From: Microcebus murinus
Lineage: Eukaryota; Chordata; Mammalia; Primates; Cheirogaleidae
Reading direction: 5' to 3'
DNA length: 64,000 bases
Assembly: GCF_040939455.1 (NCBI RefSeq)
Contig: NC_134108.1
Location: forward strand, 18,877,501 to 18,941,500
Shown here: one piece after another, positions 1 to 12,299 of the stretch
Position numbering within the stretch: the first letter of the stretch is position 1
Layout of the letters: the number at the start of each line of letters is the position of its first letter
Translations under genes and position numbers: made by a program
The notes under the pieces: model-generated
What the model was told of the DNA's origin: nothing
The model's input: the letters and a program-made list of their open reading frames with translations, nothing else
Database searches by the model: none

Positions 1-254
1 CAAACATATTCCCATTGCAATGCCCTGCTCCCAAATAAATATCTTTTTTTGTTTGTTTTAGAAAGACTCTCTGTGTTAATTATGTAGGTCGACCGTTTTA
101 ACCCAATGCTGAAATGTCAGTTTGGAGCCACAGAAGGAATGAGTTGTTTGTATTATATTAAGACTTCCCCTGAACTTCTATAAGTGGAAATATTTCAAAG
201 GGATAAAATATAATTTTATAATTAATTTTGCCACATAGTAAAAGATTTGCTGAA
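1..254. other. Unassigned AT-rich intergenic sequence
   Basis: No coding frame or clear repeat was recognised. The first 80 bases, with an AATAAA motif followed by a T-rich tract, could be the tail of an old LTR or LINE, but this is not supportable by eye. Confidence 0.4.
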
Positions 255-410
255 ATGGTAACTATGAGGTGATGGATGTGTTAATTAGTTTGATTATAGT
301 AATCATTTCAGAATGTGTATATATATCAAAACATCACATTGTACACCTTAAATCTATATAATTTTGTGTCAATTATACCTTAAAGCTCAGAAGGAAAAAA
401 AGTTTTGATC
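255..410 (+). repeat. L1M-type LINE 3' end fragment
   Basis: The stretch reads like the 3' untranslated end of an old L1M (L1MA/L1MB) element: 'gatggatgtgttaatta', then 'tcaaaacatcacattgtaca' and 'gtcaattatacc'. No ORF2 sequence is attached, so it is a 5'-truncated remnant. Subfamily is approximate. Confidence 0.7.
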
Positions 411-519
411 TATTGACAGAGAGTTTGCAAATATAGTGGATGTCTTTACCATTAAGGATACCAGTCAACATGATAGGACTCACCTTCATTGTCTTTCCAG
501 CCTGTCAGCCCAATCACTT

Positions 520-899
520 AAGAATGAAGGATGCGGCCAGGCACGGTGGCTCATGCCTATAATCCTAGCACTCTGGGAGGCCGAGGCAGGTGGATTGCTC
601 GAGGTCAGGAGTTCGAAACCAGCCTGAGCAAGAGTGAGATACCGTCTCTACTATAAATAGAAAGAAATTAATTGGCCAACTAATATATACATATATATAG
701 AAAAAAAAATTAGCCAGGCATGGTGGCACATACCTGTAGTCCCAGCCACTCGGGAGGCTGAGGCAGTAGGATTGCTTGAGCCCAGGAGTTTGAGATTGCT
801 GTGAGCTAGGCTGATGCTACAGCACTCACTCAAGCATGGGTAACAAAGTGAGACTCTGTCTCAAAAAAAAAAAAAAAAAAAAAAAAAGAATGAAGGATG
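520..899 (+). mobile_element. Alu SINE, lemur type, with perfect 14-bp target-site duplication
   Basis: A dimeric Alu starts at about 535 with 'ggccaggcacggtggctc' and ends in a run of about 24 A. The middle carries the 'attggccaacta' plus AT-rich linker seen in lemur Alus. The flanks are an exact duplication of 'aagaatgaaggatg' at 520-533 and 886-899, so the insertion boundaries are certain. The perfect duplication and long tail suggest a fairly recent insertion. The short open frames over it on both strands are repeat artefacts. Confidence 0.97.
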
Positions 900-1511
900 G
901 AGTGATATAAAGTTCTGATACAATGTACTTCAAGTGTTTTAAACATGAATTTATTATACTCTATTGTACTACTATGGTGTTGATGACATCAAAATATGAT
1001 GCCATAACACTAATATAATGTCCCTTTGTGACATTAATCTTGTGACACTGAAAAGTCTTCACCTGCCTCAAGAAGACCCTAAGTAGACCTCATGCCTCTG
1101 CTTTCTAAAGGCTAAGGTTACATGGTTCCTAACCTTTCTTTCTTTTTCTTTCTTTCCTTCCACCTCCCTCCTTCCTTCCTTTCTTCCTCCTTTAACAGGG
1201 GTTCCTGAGACACTAAAGCTGACATCCCCACCCACTCTTTGCTTTTACAGTATGTTGCAGGGGAACATGGGTGTGCTGGTCTCTCCTAGTAGCAGGAATG
1301 GGAGGCTTGCCAAGAACCCTCCCCACAGTGCATGTCCATGATGTTGGCTACAGAGGCCCTGCAAAGGACTACAAGTCCAGAAGCAGTAAAGTCTTCTCCC
1401 ATAACTTTCAGAAAATTAAATGTTAATTGGGAGTTTTTTTAATTAATGTATAAGTTTCATTAATTAATGGTGTAAGAAAAAACCTACTGGCTGTTTTCTA
1501 TATCTCAGTAA
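900..1511. other. Unassigned intergenic sequence with a polypyrimidine tract
   Basis: Non-coding. A CT-rich simple-sequence tract of TTTC and CTTCC units lies at about 1135-1196. The remainder shows no gene or confidently named repeat. Confidence 0.5.
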
Positions 1512-2713
1512 ATGGCACTCTATCCTTCCCTTGCTCAAAGCAAAAACTGGAGGCAAGTTGCATTTGTCTGCCATGCACTGCTCTTTCATCCCCTTTCATC
1601 TCATATCCAATCCATAAGCCCATCAAGTCCACCTTCAGAATACATCCAGACTGTCACTATTCATCCCCTCTACAGCTACCACCTAGTCCCTGACATAATC
1701 ACTCTTAACTGGGTTATTGTGGCAGCCTCTTATGATCTTTTCCCAACACAGTGCCAGAGTGATCCTTTTAAGATACATGGAGGAAAATGTACAAAGTCCT
1801 CCCATGATTATTCAGCTCACTCAGAGAGAACCCTAAATCCTCATGAAGGCTGGAAGGCCCCATGTGATCTAGGCCTCTGTGGCCTCTCAGGACTCGTCTT
1901 CTCCCAATCTCCCCCTCCATCCCTCCGCTCCATCCTCAAGATGCTTCTTGCTGCGCCTAGACATGCCAAGCCTGCTCCCTCAGGGCCTTCGAAGTGGCTG
2001 TTCCCTCTACCTGTGACTGTCTTCCCCTAGGTAGACACTTGGCCTGCTGCCTAGCTTCCTTTTGACCTCTGCTCCAATGTCAGCTGATATCCAAGGCCTT
2101 CTCCACCACCCTACACAAAATTGTACTCTTCCCTGCCCCCACTGGCATTCTACCCCCTTTCTGGTTTATTTTTCTCTAATCTCCTATCACTATCTGACAT
2201 ATATATTCATTTTATACATTTTCTCTGTCTTACCTAATAGAAGAAAATAAACTCCCTGAGAGCTCTAATTTTATTTTGTTTACTGCTATAGCTCAGCACA
2301 TGGTACATAGTAGAAGCTAAGTGGATATATGCTTTTCTTTTTTCTTTTCTTTCTGAGACAGAGTCTCCCTCTGTTGCCCTGCCCACACTAGAATGCTGTG
2401 GCATCAGCCTAGCTCACAGCAACCTCAAACTCCTGGGCTCAAGTGATCTCCCTGCCTCAGCCTCCCGAGTAGCTGGGACTACAGGCATGCACCACCCACC
2501 ATGCCCAGCTAATATTTTATATGTATATTTATTTTAGTTGTCCAGCTAATGTCTTTCTATTTTTTTAGTAGAGACATGGTCTCGCTCTTACTTAGGCTGG
2601 TCTCGAACTCCTGAGCTCAAACGATCTGCCCGCCTCAGCCTCACAGAATATTAGGATTACAAGCATGAGCCATCACGCCCGGCCACAATGGATATTTGTT
2701 GAAAAGACCTTAT
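1512..2713 (+). repeat. L2 LINE 3' portion, interrupted by an Alu
   Basis: The sequence follows the L2 3' region: 'gtgatccttttaag', the 'ctcagggccttcg...ctgttccctctacctg' block near 1980-2010, 'ctgacatatatattcatttt', and the terminal 'agcacatggtacatagtaga'. It resumes after the Alu as 'atggatatttgttgaa', the L2 tail. An incidental 172-codon open frame over 1512-2030 has no recognisable protein similarity and is part of the repeat. The element is old and diverged. Confidence 0.7.
2329..2688 (-). mobile_element. Alu SINE, antisense, inside the L2
   Basis: Reverse-oriented dimeric Alu: 'ctgagacagagtctccctct' near the start and 'catgagccatcacgcccggc' at the end. A short duplication 'tggatat' flanks it (2322-2328 and 2689-2695). 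The middle is AT-rich, as in the other Alus here. It splits the L2 tail, so it is younger than the L2. Confidence 0.93.
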
Positions 2714-5295
2714 TATAGATGGAGTGAGGATTAGTACTATTCTAAAGACTTGATACAAAAATTGTTATTGATTTAAAACAAAAACACTGAATATTAAAAA
2801 CTTATAATTTCCATAAGTAGAATGTGAGCGGCATTTTAGATACCTGTGGATTCCAGTTATTTGGGCTAGTTGCTGCTTATGAAAGCTTTGCTGTATGATC
2901 ATGACTTCAGCTTCAGCTATGACATTTATAAATACTCCCTTAATTTTCATGTCTATTCCTTAACTCTTTCCAGCCCCAGACCTTCATTTCTAACTCTGCT
3001 TTGAATGCATCCAGCAGTACCTAAGTTTGGAGTAAATCCATCTGAGACCTTGACTTGATCTGACTTTATCAACAACAAGCTGGGAATCCTTGGACAAGTC
3101 ACTTACTCTCTCAGCTTCCTGGTGCATAAAATAGAGACTTGCGTGAGATCAGCAGCTCTCAACAACATATTGGTATGTTTTGATCACTTGAGAGGAGTTC
3201 AGATGCAATGGGAATTATGCCTCACCAAAGTGTTTATTTTCTATACTTTAGCTGGATAGTCCAAAGCTACATGAAAGTGCAAACATTTGTCACAAGTGGG
3301 GAAAAAAAAATCACTAGAGTAGATGATCTCTAACCATTCTAGCACTAAAATTTCATGACTCCTCTATTCCAAACAAAATCTCCATCTTTCTCATCCTGTA
3401 TGCATTCGGTGTTCTTTATCTCATGTCCATCCAAGCTCCAGTCTTTATAACCCTCTTTATTCCTCACTCCCTACATAAATTCTGTTAATTTTGTGTATAA
3501 AATGTCTCTTAAATAGTCATCATTATTCAAATTCACATTCTCATTCCTTCTCATCTCAACATCAGTCTTCCCAAGACCAGATTCCTTCTGAAGGATATCC
3601 CTAAACATCCCAAGGGTTCCTCTTTGCCTGTAGAATAAGGTCCAAACTCCTCAGCCTACAGTTCAAAGTCCTCGGTGATATAATCACAAGCTACCCTTTC
3701 AATCAATTATACTATGGTGTCCAATATTTCCTATCTGCTCCATTCTCATCAGCAAGCTCACTGTTCCTCTGGCTTCCTGCTGTACATAGCTTACAGGGAC
3801 TCTGAGCAAGAGGGCTGAGGGAAGGAGAGAGAGGTCAGGGCATTTGTTCATCCAGCTCCCTCCCTGCAGGGCCCACAAGGACTAGCTGCTTTCTTCTACC
3901 AAACACCACAAGTCTCAACCAGCAGCCCTTATGGTTTCCTGGAATTGCTCCTTCTTATCTCCTCTTCAAGCCTAGTCTAGTTGGTTAGAGGTTAAAATTA
4001 ACATATGGAAAATAAAATGAGGGGAAGAGAATTATTCTCTTTTTGAGTCTATGTTATGACAAGCATCTTTCAGATGCATGCCTGGAAATCCTCTTTTCAA
4101 GTAATTAAGTAGCATAGAAAATTCAGTTCTTTGAACAGTTCACATTCCTTTGACAGAGCCCGATCATTTAATGATCTCTGTAGATCTGCAGAAATATCAG
4201 ACTCATAAAAATGACAGTACATACCAACAATTGCTTTCAAAATATAGCCTTGAGAAAAATCTCTATTTTCTAGTAGGATCACTTAGCATAAAATAATGAT
4301 GCTACCAATTGAAAACACAAGGGTATTATAAAGTGGGTACTAAAAAGACACTTGAATTGAATTATTATTATAAATGACATTTAGTTACTTAAAATGAATT
4401 ACAGATTACCCCAAAATTTAGGGACTGTTAAAAAAATAAAAATTTATTTATGTCTCTCATGATTTTTTGGAGTCAGGAATTTGGTAGCAACTCTCATGAG
4501 ATTGTGGTCTTTTGACAGCTGTAAATACCAGCAGCTTAAGATTCGACTGGTATGCACTTTGTATTTAATTTTTGACAAACGATTGTTTACCATCTGCCTT
4601 ATCTCACTAAAATGTAGACTTCATACAAGCAGGGATTTTTCTGGGTAGTTCTTGGGGTTTTTGTTTTGAGTTTTATATTTTATTCTCTACTTTTATGGAA
4701 GATAGTAAGTCTCCAACCAATATCTGTTGAATGATGTTATGTTTGGAAATTCTGCTCATTAAAAAACATCATTTTAGAACTTGATCAAATTTTTTTATTA
4801 AAAAAAGAACAGTGTCTCTTGAATTAAACATGAGAAGCATTATTATTTAAGAAGAATAAAGCAAACTATTATGGTTCAAATTTCTAGCTTTTTCCTAAAA
4901 TTAACTAATTCATTGTGAATGATTATGTTTTTCCAAAAAAATGATATTTTAAGAAATCAGCCATAAGAGTGATTGTTTTATAGCAGATTTCTTTTTTCTG
5001 TTGCCACGATTGGCTGCCAAGGCCCTACCTCCTTTTTCATCTTTAGATTGAATTTGCTGAGCAAGAGACTAGAAGCGTGAGGTTTAACAAACAAGAGTCT
5101 TCTAAGAAAGCTAGATTATCTCTCTTCCATTCTTTACTTTTTGGCTCTTTATATTCTGAAGTAAAAATATTAGAAGTCCACTTATATCATTCTGCTTTAT
5201 AATAATGCATAATTTCATAATGCACATCAAAGGGGTTTCTTATTTCCAGTGACTTTTTGTGTCCTCCTTTAACTCTGGTAAACTTAGCCTGACTT
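2714..5295. other. Intergenic stretch with weak ancient repeat fragments
   Basis: No gene seen. Weak matches are a MIR core at about 3040-3145 ('ggacaagtcacttactctct'), an L2-like segment at about 3570-3800 ('gtccaaactcctcagcctac'), and a minus-oriented LTR fragment at about 4390-4540 ('attaccccaaaatttaggga'). The ORF-sized gaps at 2765-2950 and 4097-4282 on the minus strand have no recognisable product. Confidence 0.4.
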
Positions 5296-5666
<371 letters not shown>

Positions 5667-5707
5667 ATCAAAACTTCCTAATGAGAAATGACATTCAAAA
5701 AAAGGTA

Positions 5708-5711
<4 letters not shown>

Positions 5712-5758
<47 letters not shown>
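5712..5758. repeat. (TA)n microsatellite, about 23 units
   Basis: Uninterrupted TA dinucleotides over 47 bp. Long pure TA tracts are usually length-polymorphic and prone to forming cruciforms; neither can be shown from one sequence. Confidence 0.97.
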
Positions 5759-5761
<3 letters not shown>

Positions 5762-5885
5762 TTAGAACTCAGGTATGGAGTTCGGACAGCTAAGCTCCAC
5801 AGCTCATCAATTGTGTGATCTTAAGCACCGTTTTGGGGTTTGGGTTTTCTTCACCCGTAGAAATGGGGATAATGATGTTACTTGG

Positions 5886-6277
5886 TGTTATGGGATAAAT
5901 TGTACCCATGAAAAATTCTTATGTTGACAGTCTAACAGCCAGTGCCTTAAAATACAGCTATATTTGGAAACAGGGCCTGTAAACAGGTAGTTAAGGTATA
6001 ATGAGGTCACATAGGTGGTCCCCAATCCAGGAGACCCCTGTCTTTATAAGAAGTGTGGTTTTGGGCAGACACAGGTGCAAAGTAAAGACCACATGAAGAC
6101 CCAGAGAGACAGCTATATATCTATAAGCTAAGGAGAGAGGCCTCAGAAGAAATCAACTCTGCTGACACCTTGATCTCAAACTTCCAGCCTCCAGAATTGT
6201 GAGAAAATTATGGTTCCTGCTTTTTAAGCCACTCAGTTTGTGGTATTTTGTTATGGCAGCCCTAGAAAACGAATACA
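5886..6277 (+). repeat. MLT1-type solo LTR (ERVL-MaLR)
   Basis: The LTR begins TGTTATGGG and ends ATACA, with the MLT1 landmarks 'cctttataagaag'-like, 'gaagaccc', 'ggcctcagaagaaat', 'caccttgatctc', 'ccagcctccagaattgtgag' and 'tattttgttatggcagccct'. An exact 5-bp duplication 'cttgg' lies on both sides (5881-5885 and 6278-6282), as expected for an LTR integration. No internal retroviral sequence remains. Confidence 0.88.
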
Positions 6278-6342
6278 CTTGGCCAAGTTGTGTTGTTTTG
6301 TTTTGTTTTTAGAGTCTATAAAACAGTTTCTGTGCAAGTATC

Positions 6343-6818
6343 TGTATTTGATTACTGTGGCTACAGTAACAAATCACTATGAACTGGTGGCTTAAAATAA
6401 TAGTAATTAATTCTCTCCGAGTTCTGGAGGCCAGAATTCTGAAGTCAGTTTCACTGGGATGAAATCAAGGTGTTGGCAGGGCATTAACCCCTCCAGAGGC
6501 TCTAGGGGAAATCTCTTGTCTCTTCCAGCTTCTGGTGCTGCTGGCATTCCTTGGCTTTTGGCCACATCACTACAACCTGCCTTTGTGGTCACGGTTCTTT
6601 CTCCCTTCTGTCTACATCAAATCTCCCTCTGCCTCTATCTTACAATAACACCTGTGCTTACATCAAGGGCCCACTAGGTTAGTCCAGGATAATCTCCCCA
6701 TCTCAAGATCTTTCACTTCATTTTTCTTTATAAAGACCCTTTTCCCAAATAAGATAACATTTACAGGTTTCAGGGATTAGGACCTGATATCTTTGGGGTC
6801 ATTATTCAGCCTACTGCA
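6343..6818 (-). repeat. MLT1-type LTR, antisense
   Basis: Reverse complement of an MLT1 LTR: 'ggtggcttaaaataatag', 'gttctggaggccagaa', 'ttcttggcttttggccacat'-like text and 'attattcagcctactgca' at the end. It lies 65 bp after the sense MLT1 copy but is separately bounded. Boundaries are approximate. Two short open frames here (6407-6592 minus and 6459-6677 plus) are artefacts of the repeat. Confidence 0.75.
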
Positions 6819-8815
6819 GTGTGACAGAGGGGTGAGTTTGGTTACTCACTTAGTGAATGCCTGTGAGTTGCCTGTGAACCTTGAGTTAGTTATGTTTGGT
6901 GAACAAAATGTTTAGTGTATGTTCATTCTGAGAACAGGCACTGGTGAAGAGTAGAAAAGTGCAGCCAAGAATACTGAAAACAGTTAAAAACCATTGCAAA
7001 ATATTTCTATGGTGACCTCAATGTTGAGCTGTAGCTACCTATTTAAAAGTTTTAGATTTTATATGTTGGAATTGAGATAAATATTTTGAATGTAAAATGT
7101 AGGATACATCTCCAGCCAATCAGTGTTGGCAAGGGTGAAGTGTTTTGACAAATCTTTATGTTCTCTGTAAGACTGGCATGCCAGAAATTCTGCCTCTACC
7201 CCCTCCCTGTCTCCCCTCCCACCTCAGTCAGCACAGGCAAAGGCCAGAAGTGACAAGTGATTGTGTGTCAGACAAGCTAATGTTTGTGTGCAGAAAGCAC
7301 TCTTGACCCCCGAATCTCTGGTGGCAAAGGGCCCAGAAAAGAAGAGGAAACTCAGAGTCCCCTTTAACCCTTCTCTTCCACAAGGGGCCTCCTCACTGTG
7401 ATTGGAAACCACTGCTGAGTATCCACGTCCCCATTTGCCCAGCATGTGACTTCTGCTCCTTTGGCTCTTTGAATGCTACCTAAGATAAACCCCCTGGCCA
7501 CTTTCAAAATGAGGTCAGAGGTTTCTGGCCCTGTGCTGCCAATAATGCCTGGTAAGAATAACAATAACTCCTAGTAGTCTAATGTTTTATAATAAAAAAC
7601 ACTTTGATGTGCAGATTCTATTCCCAAGGTACTAGGAATACAAAAGTAGATAAGACTTTTCAGTCCTTCAGGATCATTTCAATCCAGTTAATTATAATTC
7701 ATTTAATCCCCAAAATATAGGGAGGAGGGTGAGAGAATTATTGTCATCCCCATTTTCCAAATGAGAAAGGTGAGTGTTAAACCACAAATGACCTCCATTC
7801 TCAGCAGACCTAAGAGTTGCCTCTGATTTAGCTCTTCAGAGTCGTGTTTGTAGGCTTCTCATACTTGTGTTGCCTTCTTTGTCACTTGCATGCCCCGGAT
7901 GTTAGTTTGACTGAAAACCTTGAAAAGACTTGTCCCCTGTGTATATGGCTTTCTGTTAGCTTTCTCTGACTCAAGCTGTGGGACTTTTCTCTACATGTAA
8001 TATACATTATATGTATTTTCTCAAGCGTACAATAAAAAATTAAAAGATAAAAAAAATTCAGAAAAATGTGAAAGTGTGACTTTCATACAGAAGTAAAAAT
8101 GAAGAATACATGTTAAAGATTTCTTTTAACTCATTCAGTGAGGGAACCAGACTGATGTTATAACCGCTTCAAAAAAGAAGTCAAGAGGCACAGATTTATA
8201 TGGCATAAAGAAATGTGGGGATTAATAGCAAATGGAGGCAAAACTGTTTTTCCCCCATGGGGGTAAAGAGAAGGCAATACAGCTTATACCAGACAGAACA
8301 GAATTTGTGTGACTCTCAGGTATATATAATATAAAGATGTAAAACAGCTCCCATGGAATCAGATAGCCCAATGAAGGATATATAAATGCGTAAGTCTCCA
8401 AATAAGGCCTGGACATTATCTTAGACTTGCTGGTACCAAATTCAGTTTGTTCCCCTCTCCTACATTATTCCAGCTTCTAAGAAAGGTAATCTTTTGTCAC
8501 TTTGATTAAGTCAAATAAAGTTACAAAAAGAAAAAAAATAGCAACTGAAAGCATAAAAGGTAAACTGGTCCTGCTTTCTCTGGAAATGCTCCCTGAGGCA
8601 GCCGATGAGCCAAGATGTAGCTGAACCCACCTCTTGGAGAGACTGCCCGGGTCTCTCCCCAGACTGGGGCACAAGTCCTGAAATGAAGTCAGCTTCAGAA
8701 CTTACCCAAATGCATATTACTTCTCCGTGCAGGTGGAATAGCAGCTTGAATTGGGAAGGAAAAGTAACCATCCACTTCTAAATCCCAACGGGAAATCTCA
8801 TAAGCATTGTCAAGG
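6819..8815. other. Unassigned intergenic sequence with one MIR fragment
   Basis: A MIR-like piece lies at about 7685-7800 ('catccccattttccaaatga'). The moderately GC-rich 7180-7560 block is not a repeat I recognise and has no convincing coding frame. Confidence 0.4.
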
Positions 8816-8820
8816 GTGCC

Positions 8821-9205
8821 TGTCTGGGCCAGCTCAGGCTGCCATAACAAAATCCCATAGACTGGGTGGCTTAAACGATAGAAATGTATTTTCTCATGGT
8901 TCTGGAGGCAGGAAGTCCAAGATCTGGATGTCACATGCTTGGGTTCTGGTGAGAACTCTTTTCCTGGCTTGTAGACAGCCACCTTTTCACCTACTTCCTA
9001 AATTCTCCCTGGAGAGAGAAAGCGAAAGCTCTCTGATAGCTCATCTTGTAAGGGCACTAATCCCATCATTCATCATTCCCCACCTTCATAACCTCATCTA
9101 AACCTCATTCTCCCCCAAAGGCTTCCTTCCATCTCCAAAAACTATCACATTGGGCGTTAGGGCTTCAATGTATGAATCCAGCAGGGACGCAATTCAGTCC
9201 AGGGT
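8821..9205 (-). repeat. MLT1-type LTR, antisense
   Basis: Antisense MaLR LTR: 'caggctgccataacaaaatc', 'actgggtggcttaaacgata', 'gttctggaggcaggaagtcc' and the terminal 'acgcaattcagtcca'. The opposing open frames at 8695-8982 (minus) and 8751-9101 (plus) lie across it and are not genes. Confidence 0.8.
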
Positions 9206-11669
9206 GGTGTCAATATGTGAACTCAAACAGGGGCTTAAGCCAGAAACCTGATATGGTCACAACCATGGGGAAGAAAATATGCAATCCAGAATAATAAGAC
9301 TATGGCAGTTTACAAAAGTGTGACAATTTGTAGTTTTGAGTGTTTCATACTAGAAATAAATAGAAAAGCACCACAGTCTCAAATTGTGTCTGTGTGCGTA
9401 TGTTTTAAATTTTATTTGACAGTTTATACATACTAGGCTGAAAAAGGAAGCACATTAACAAAAAAAAGATAGTGGTATTAACACATTCATTTACTACTAA
9501 TGACCTACAAATTGTGGCAACTCAAAAGAGACAAATAATTGTTTTGGTGTAGACTGTCCCAGAAATCTAGGACTTTGATCCCTTTGGGCTTTTTACTTGG
9601 AAAAAATGCAGTGCCTTCTTTTTTATTTATTTATTTTTTACTTGCTTTTATTCTCCAAACCTTTTCAAATCTTGTTCAAAAGCTCTATTTTGTTCATAAG
9701 CTAAATGATTTTTTAAAAACCTCTCATTTTTCTATCAGATCACTAAATATGGCCTCTTTACAAGAGGCTTTATTGTTTGTTTTGTTTTATTTTGTTTACA
9801 TGTAATATATTTTTTTGCTATTGTTTTTGCTGTTGAAAAATCTTCAGTTTTTTTTTAGAATCTTTTTCAGTTCAAGGGGGTAAAAATAATGGAGCTTATT
9901 CAATAATGAATGTCTCTGAGGACTAAATGTGAAGATTCCCAAATTAAGGTCCAAACCAAGGAAAGGTGAAAAATGAAGAGAGTAAAGAGAAAAGGAGATG
10001 AGATTACAAATGATAGCCCTAAAGGATTTGTCCTCAGTTATGGTCACACAACAAGGAAAATAAGAAGAAGTTATCTAATTTGTCAACAAGATGGAAGAAT
10101 GGCAGCCACATAAAGAAATGTAGGGTCATGTGTGACAGTTTGTTTTTTAGATTTCCTGGAACCACAGCACAAGCCAGATACTCATATGATGCAAATTACT
10201 CATGTAGATAAATAATATTGATAGATACATATGTACGACAAAAGATTTTTTTGGAAAATCTATTTAGCAACAAATTCCAAGTAATGCATTGTGAATAATT
10301 GTAATTCTTCAGTAACCTGTATCCTACTGAGTCTAAGTCCTGCTTTGTGACAACAAGCCCCTTAACGAATCACTAAGGACAGCAAGAAGCAGCAGCCAGA
10401 AGATGCTGCTTGGCAAAATGACCTTTCTAAACACTTTCATCATGTCACTTTCTACTTAAACACCTTTACTGGCCACTTGTTGACATTAGCAATGTCTTGA
10501 ACTTCTAAAAAGGACAAAATTTGTCCTTTATTAACAGGTCCAGTTCATGTCAGACACTCTCTCTTAACTCTACTCTGGTCACACTAACTTCACTATCCCC
10601 TCAACACCTATATGCCTTTACATAAGCTGTTCTCTTTACCTAGAATGTTCTCCTTCCCTTCCTTGGTCTTTTTAATGACAGGAGCTATTGCAAAATGGCA
10701 ACCCACCACAGTTTCATCCAGGTAGCTTCGGTGTTGCTTGTTGAAGGAGCTATACAACCTAAAGTCAGGAGACATATTGTAATGCATATGCTTTGTCCAT
10801 GCATTCCTTTGGAAACCTGATCTTATTTATGGCTATTTTTTTATGGCTAGGCTTGTTAAGTTAAACATGTTATTCTGAAGATTTTTTTCCTTGATTACCT
10901 TTAATCAAACTTTCGGCATTCATTTCTCTTGTTTTCAACTCCCAACGAAAATATCACCTCATTTCCTTTACCTGTGCTTCTGTAGATCTTCATTCATACT
11001 TTGGTTATAGCACATACAGTGTAATATTATAGTTGATCTGTTACTGTATCTCCCTTTTGCAGACTGGATGAAGATTCCTATATTTGCCTTTGTCTCCTGA
11101 GCCTGTAAAATATAGACAACCTCACTTCACAAACATGAAAATACTGTTTCAGAGAGAAATGCAGTACCTCATAATTCTTCCTTCATGATATCTTCAGGTT
11201 CAAACTCTAGTTCAATGAAATTGAACACTACACAGAGTTTGCTCTTATTCCCTCATTTATTTATTCAACTAAAATTATCTGAGCACCTACCAGGTGCCAG
11301 ACATTGGGAATACAAAGACTAATAATATGTGGTACTATCTAGTGCTAACATCCAGAAAACAGAAATAATCTCACACGTTGGTTGCACGTGAGAGAGGGTT
11401 TCCTAGAAAATCATGAAATGATTTGATGGAAAAATAAGAAAATAAGGGCAAAAATGTTCTATACTTCTTTGTTGCTCTTACACAGACTTCGCTTTGCAAA
11501 CATGAAAATACTATTTCAGAGAGAAATGCAGCATCTCATACACACAGAACTCAGAGTTTGATAACTGAAACAAAGAAGTAATTGTTCAACATCCGCTATC
11601 TGACTGGCAAGCTCTGTGCCAGATATTGTAAATGCAAAGACAAGACACAACATTTGCCATTAAGTAGAC
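9206..11669. other. Intergenic stretch with an L2 fragment and a local duplication
   Basis: An L2-like segment lies at about 10425-10690 ('catcatgtcactttctactt', 'gctgttctctttacctagaa'). A duplicated segment is present at 11122-11173 and 11485-11540 (see findings), followed in both copies by 'gtgccaga' text of an old interspersed repeat. The rest is AT-rich and unassigned. Confidence 0.5.
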
Positions 11670-12290
11670 TTTTTAAAAACTTGATGTGTTTGGGAAAAAG
11701 TATACACCCATGAAACTGTTAGTACTTTAATGCCATAAACTTATCCATCACCTCCAAAAGTTTCCTCCTGCCCCATTTTTCTTGTTGCTGTTTTGGTTCG
11801 TGTGTGTGTTTTGTGGGTTTTTTTTTTCTTTTGTGGAAAGAGCATATAACATAAGGCTCTACCCCCTTAGCAAATTTTTAATTATGCAATACGGTATTGT
11901 CATTCATAGGCCCTATGTTGTACAGTAGATCTCTAGAACTTACTCATTCTACATAAGTAAAACGTTGTATGACTGACAATATCACCCCATTTTTCCCACC
12001 TCTTAGCCCCTGGCAACCACCATTCTACTCTCTGCTTCTATTAGTTCAACTCTTTTAGATTTTACATACAAGTGAGATCATATAGTATTTGTCTGTCTAT
12101 GTCTGTCTTGTTTCACTTAGCATAATGTCCTCCAGGTTCATCCATGTTGTCACAAATGGCAGTATTTCCTTCTTTTTTATGGATGAGTAATATTTCATTG
12201 TGTGTGTGCCTATCTATATATTTGCACCACACACACAACATTTCCTTTATTCATTTATCTATCAATGGACACTGAGGTTGTTGAAATCTC
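11670..12290 (-). repeat. L1M LINE 3' fragment, antisense
   Basis: Reverse complement of an L1M 3' region: 'tatacacccatgaaac', 'cccctggcaaccaccattct', 'catacaagtgagatcatata', 'cttagcataatgtcctccag' and 'gttcatccatgttgtcac'. This text commonly follows the ORF2 stop in old L1s. It is heavily diverged. Confidence 0.85.
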
Positions 12291-12299
12291 AACAATATT

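Noticed and set aside
1512..2030. 172-codon plus-strand ORF
   Set aside because: It lies in L2-derived sequence, has no recognisable protein motif and starts and stops within the repeat.
8695..9101. Opposing ORFs of 95 and 116 codons
   Set aside because: Both overlap an antisense MLT1-type LTR and share its text.
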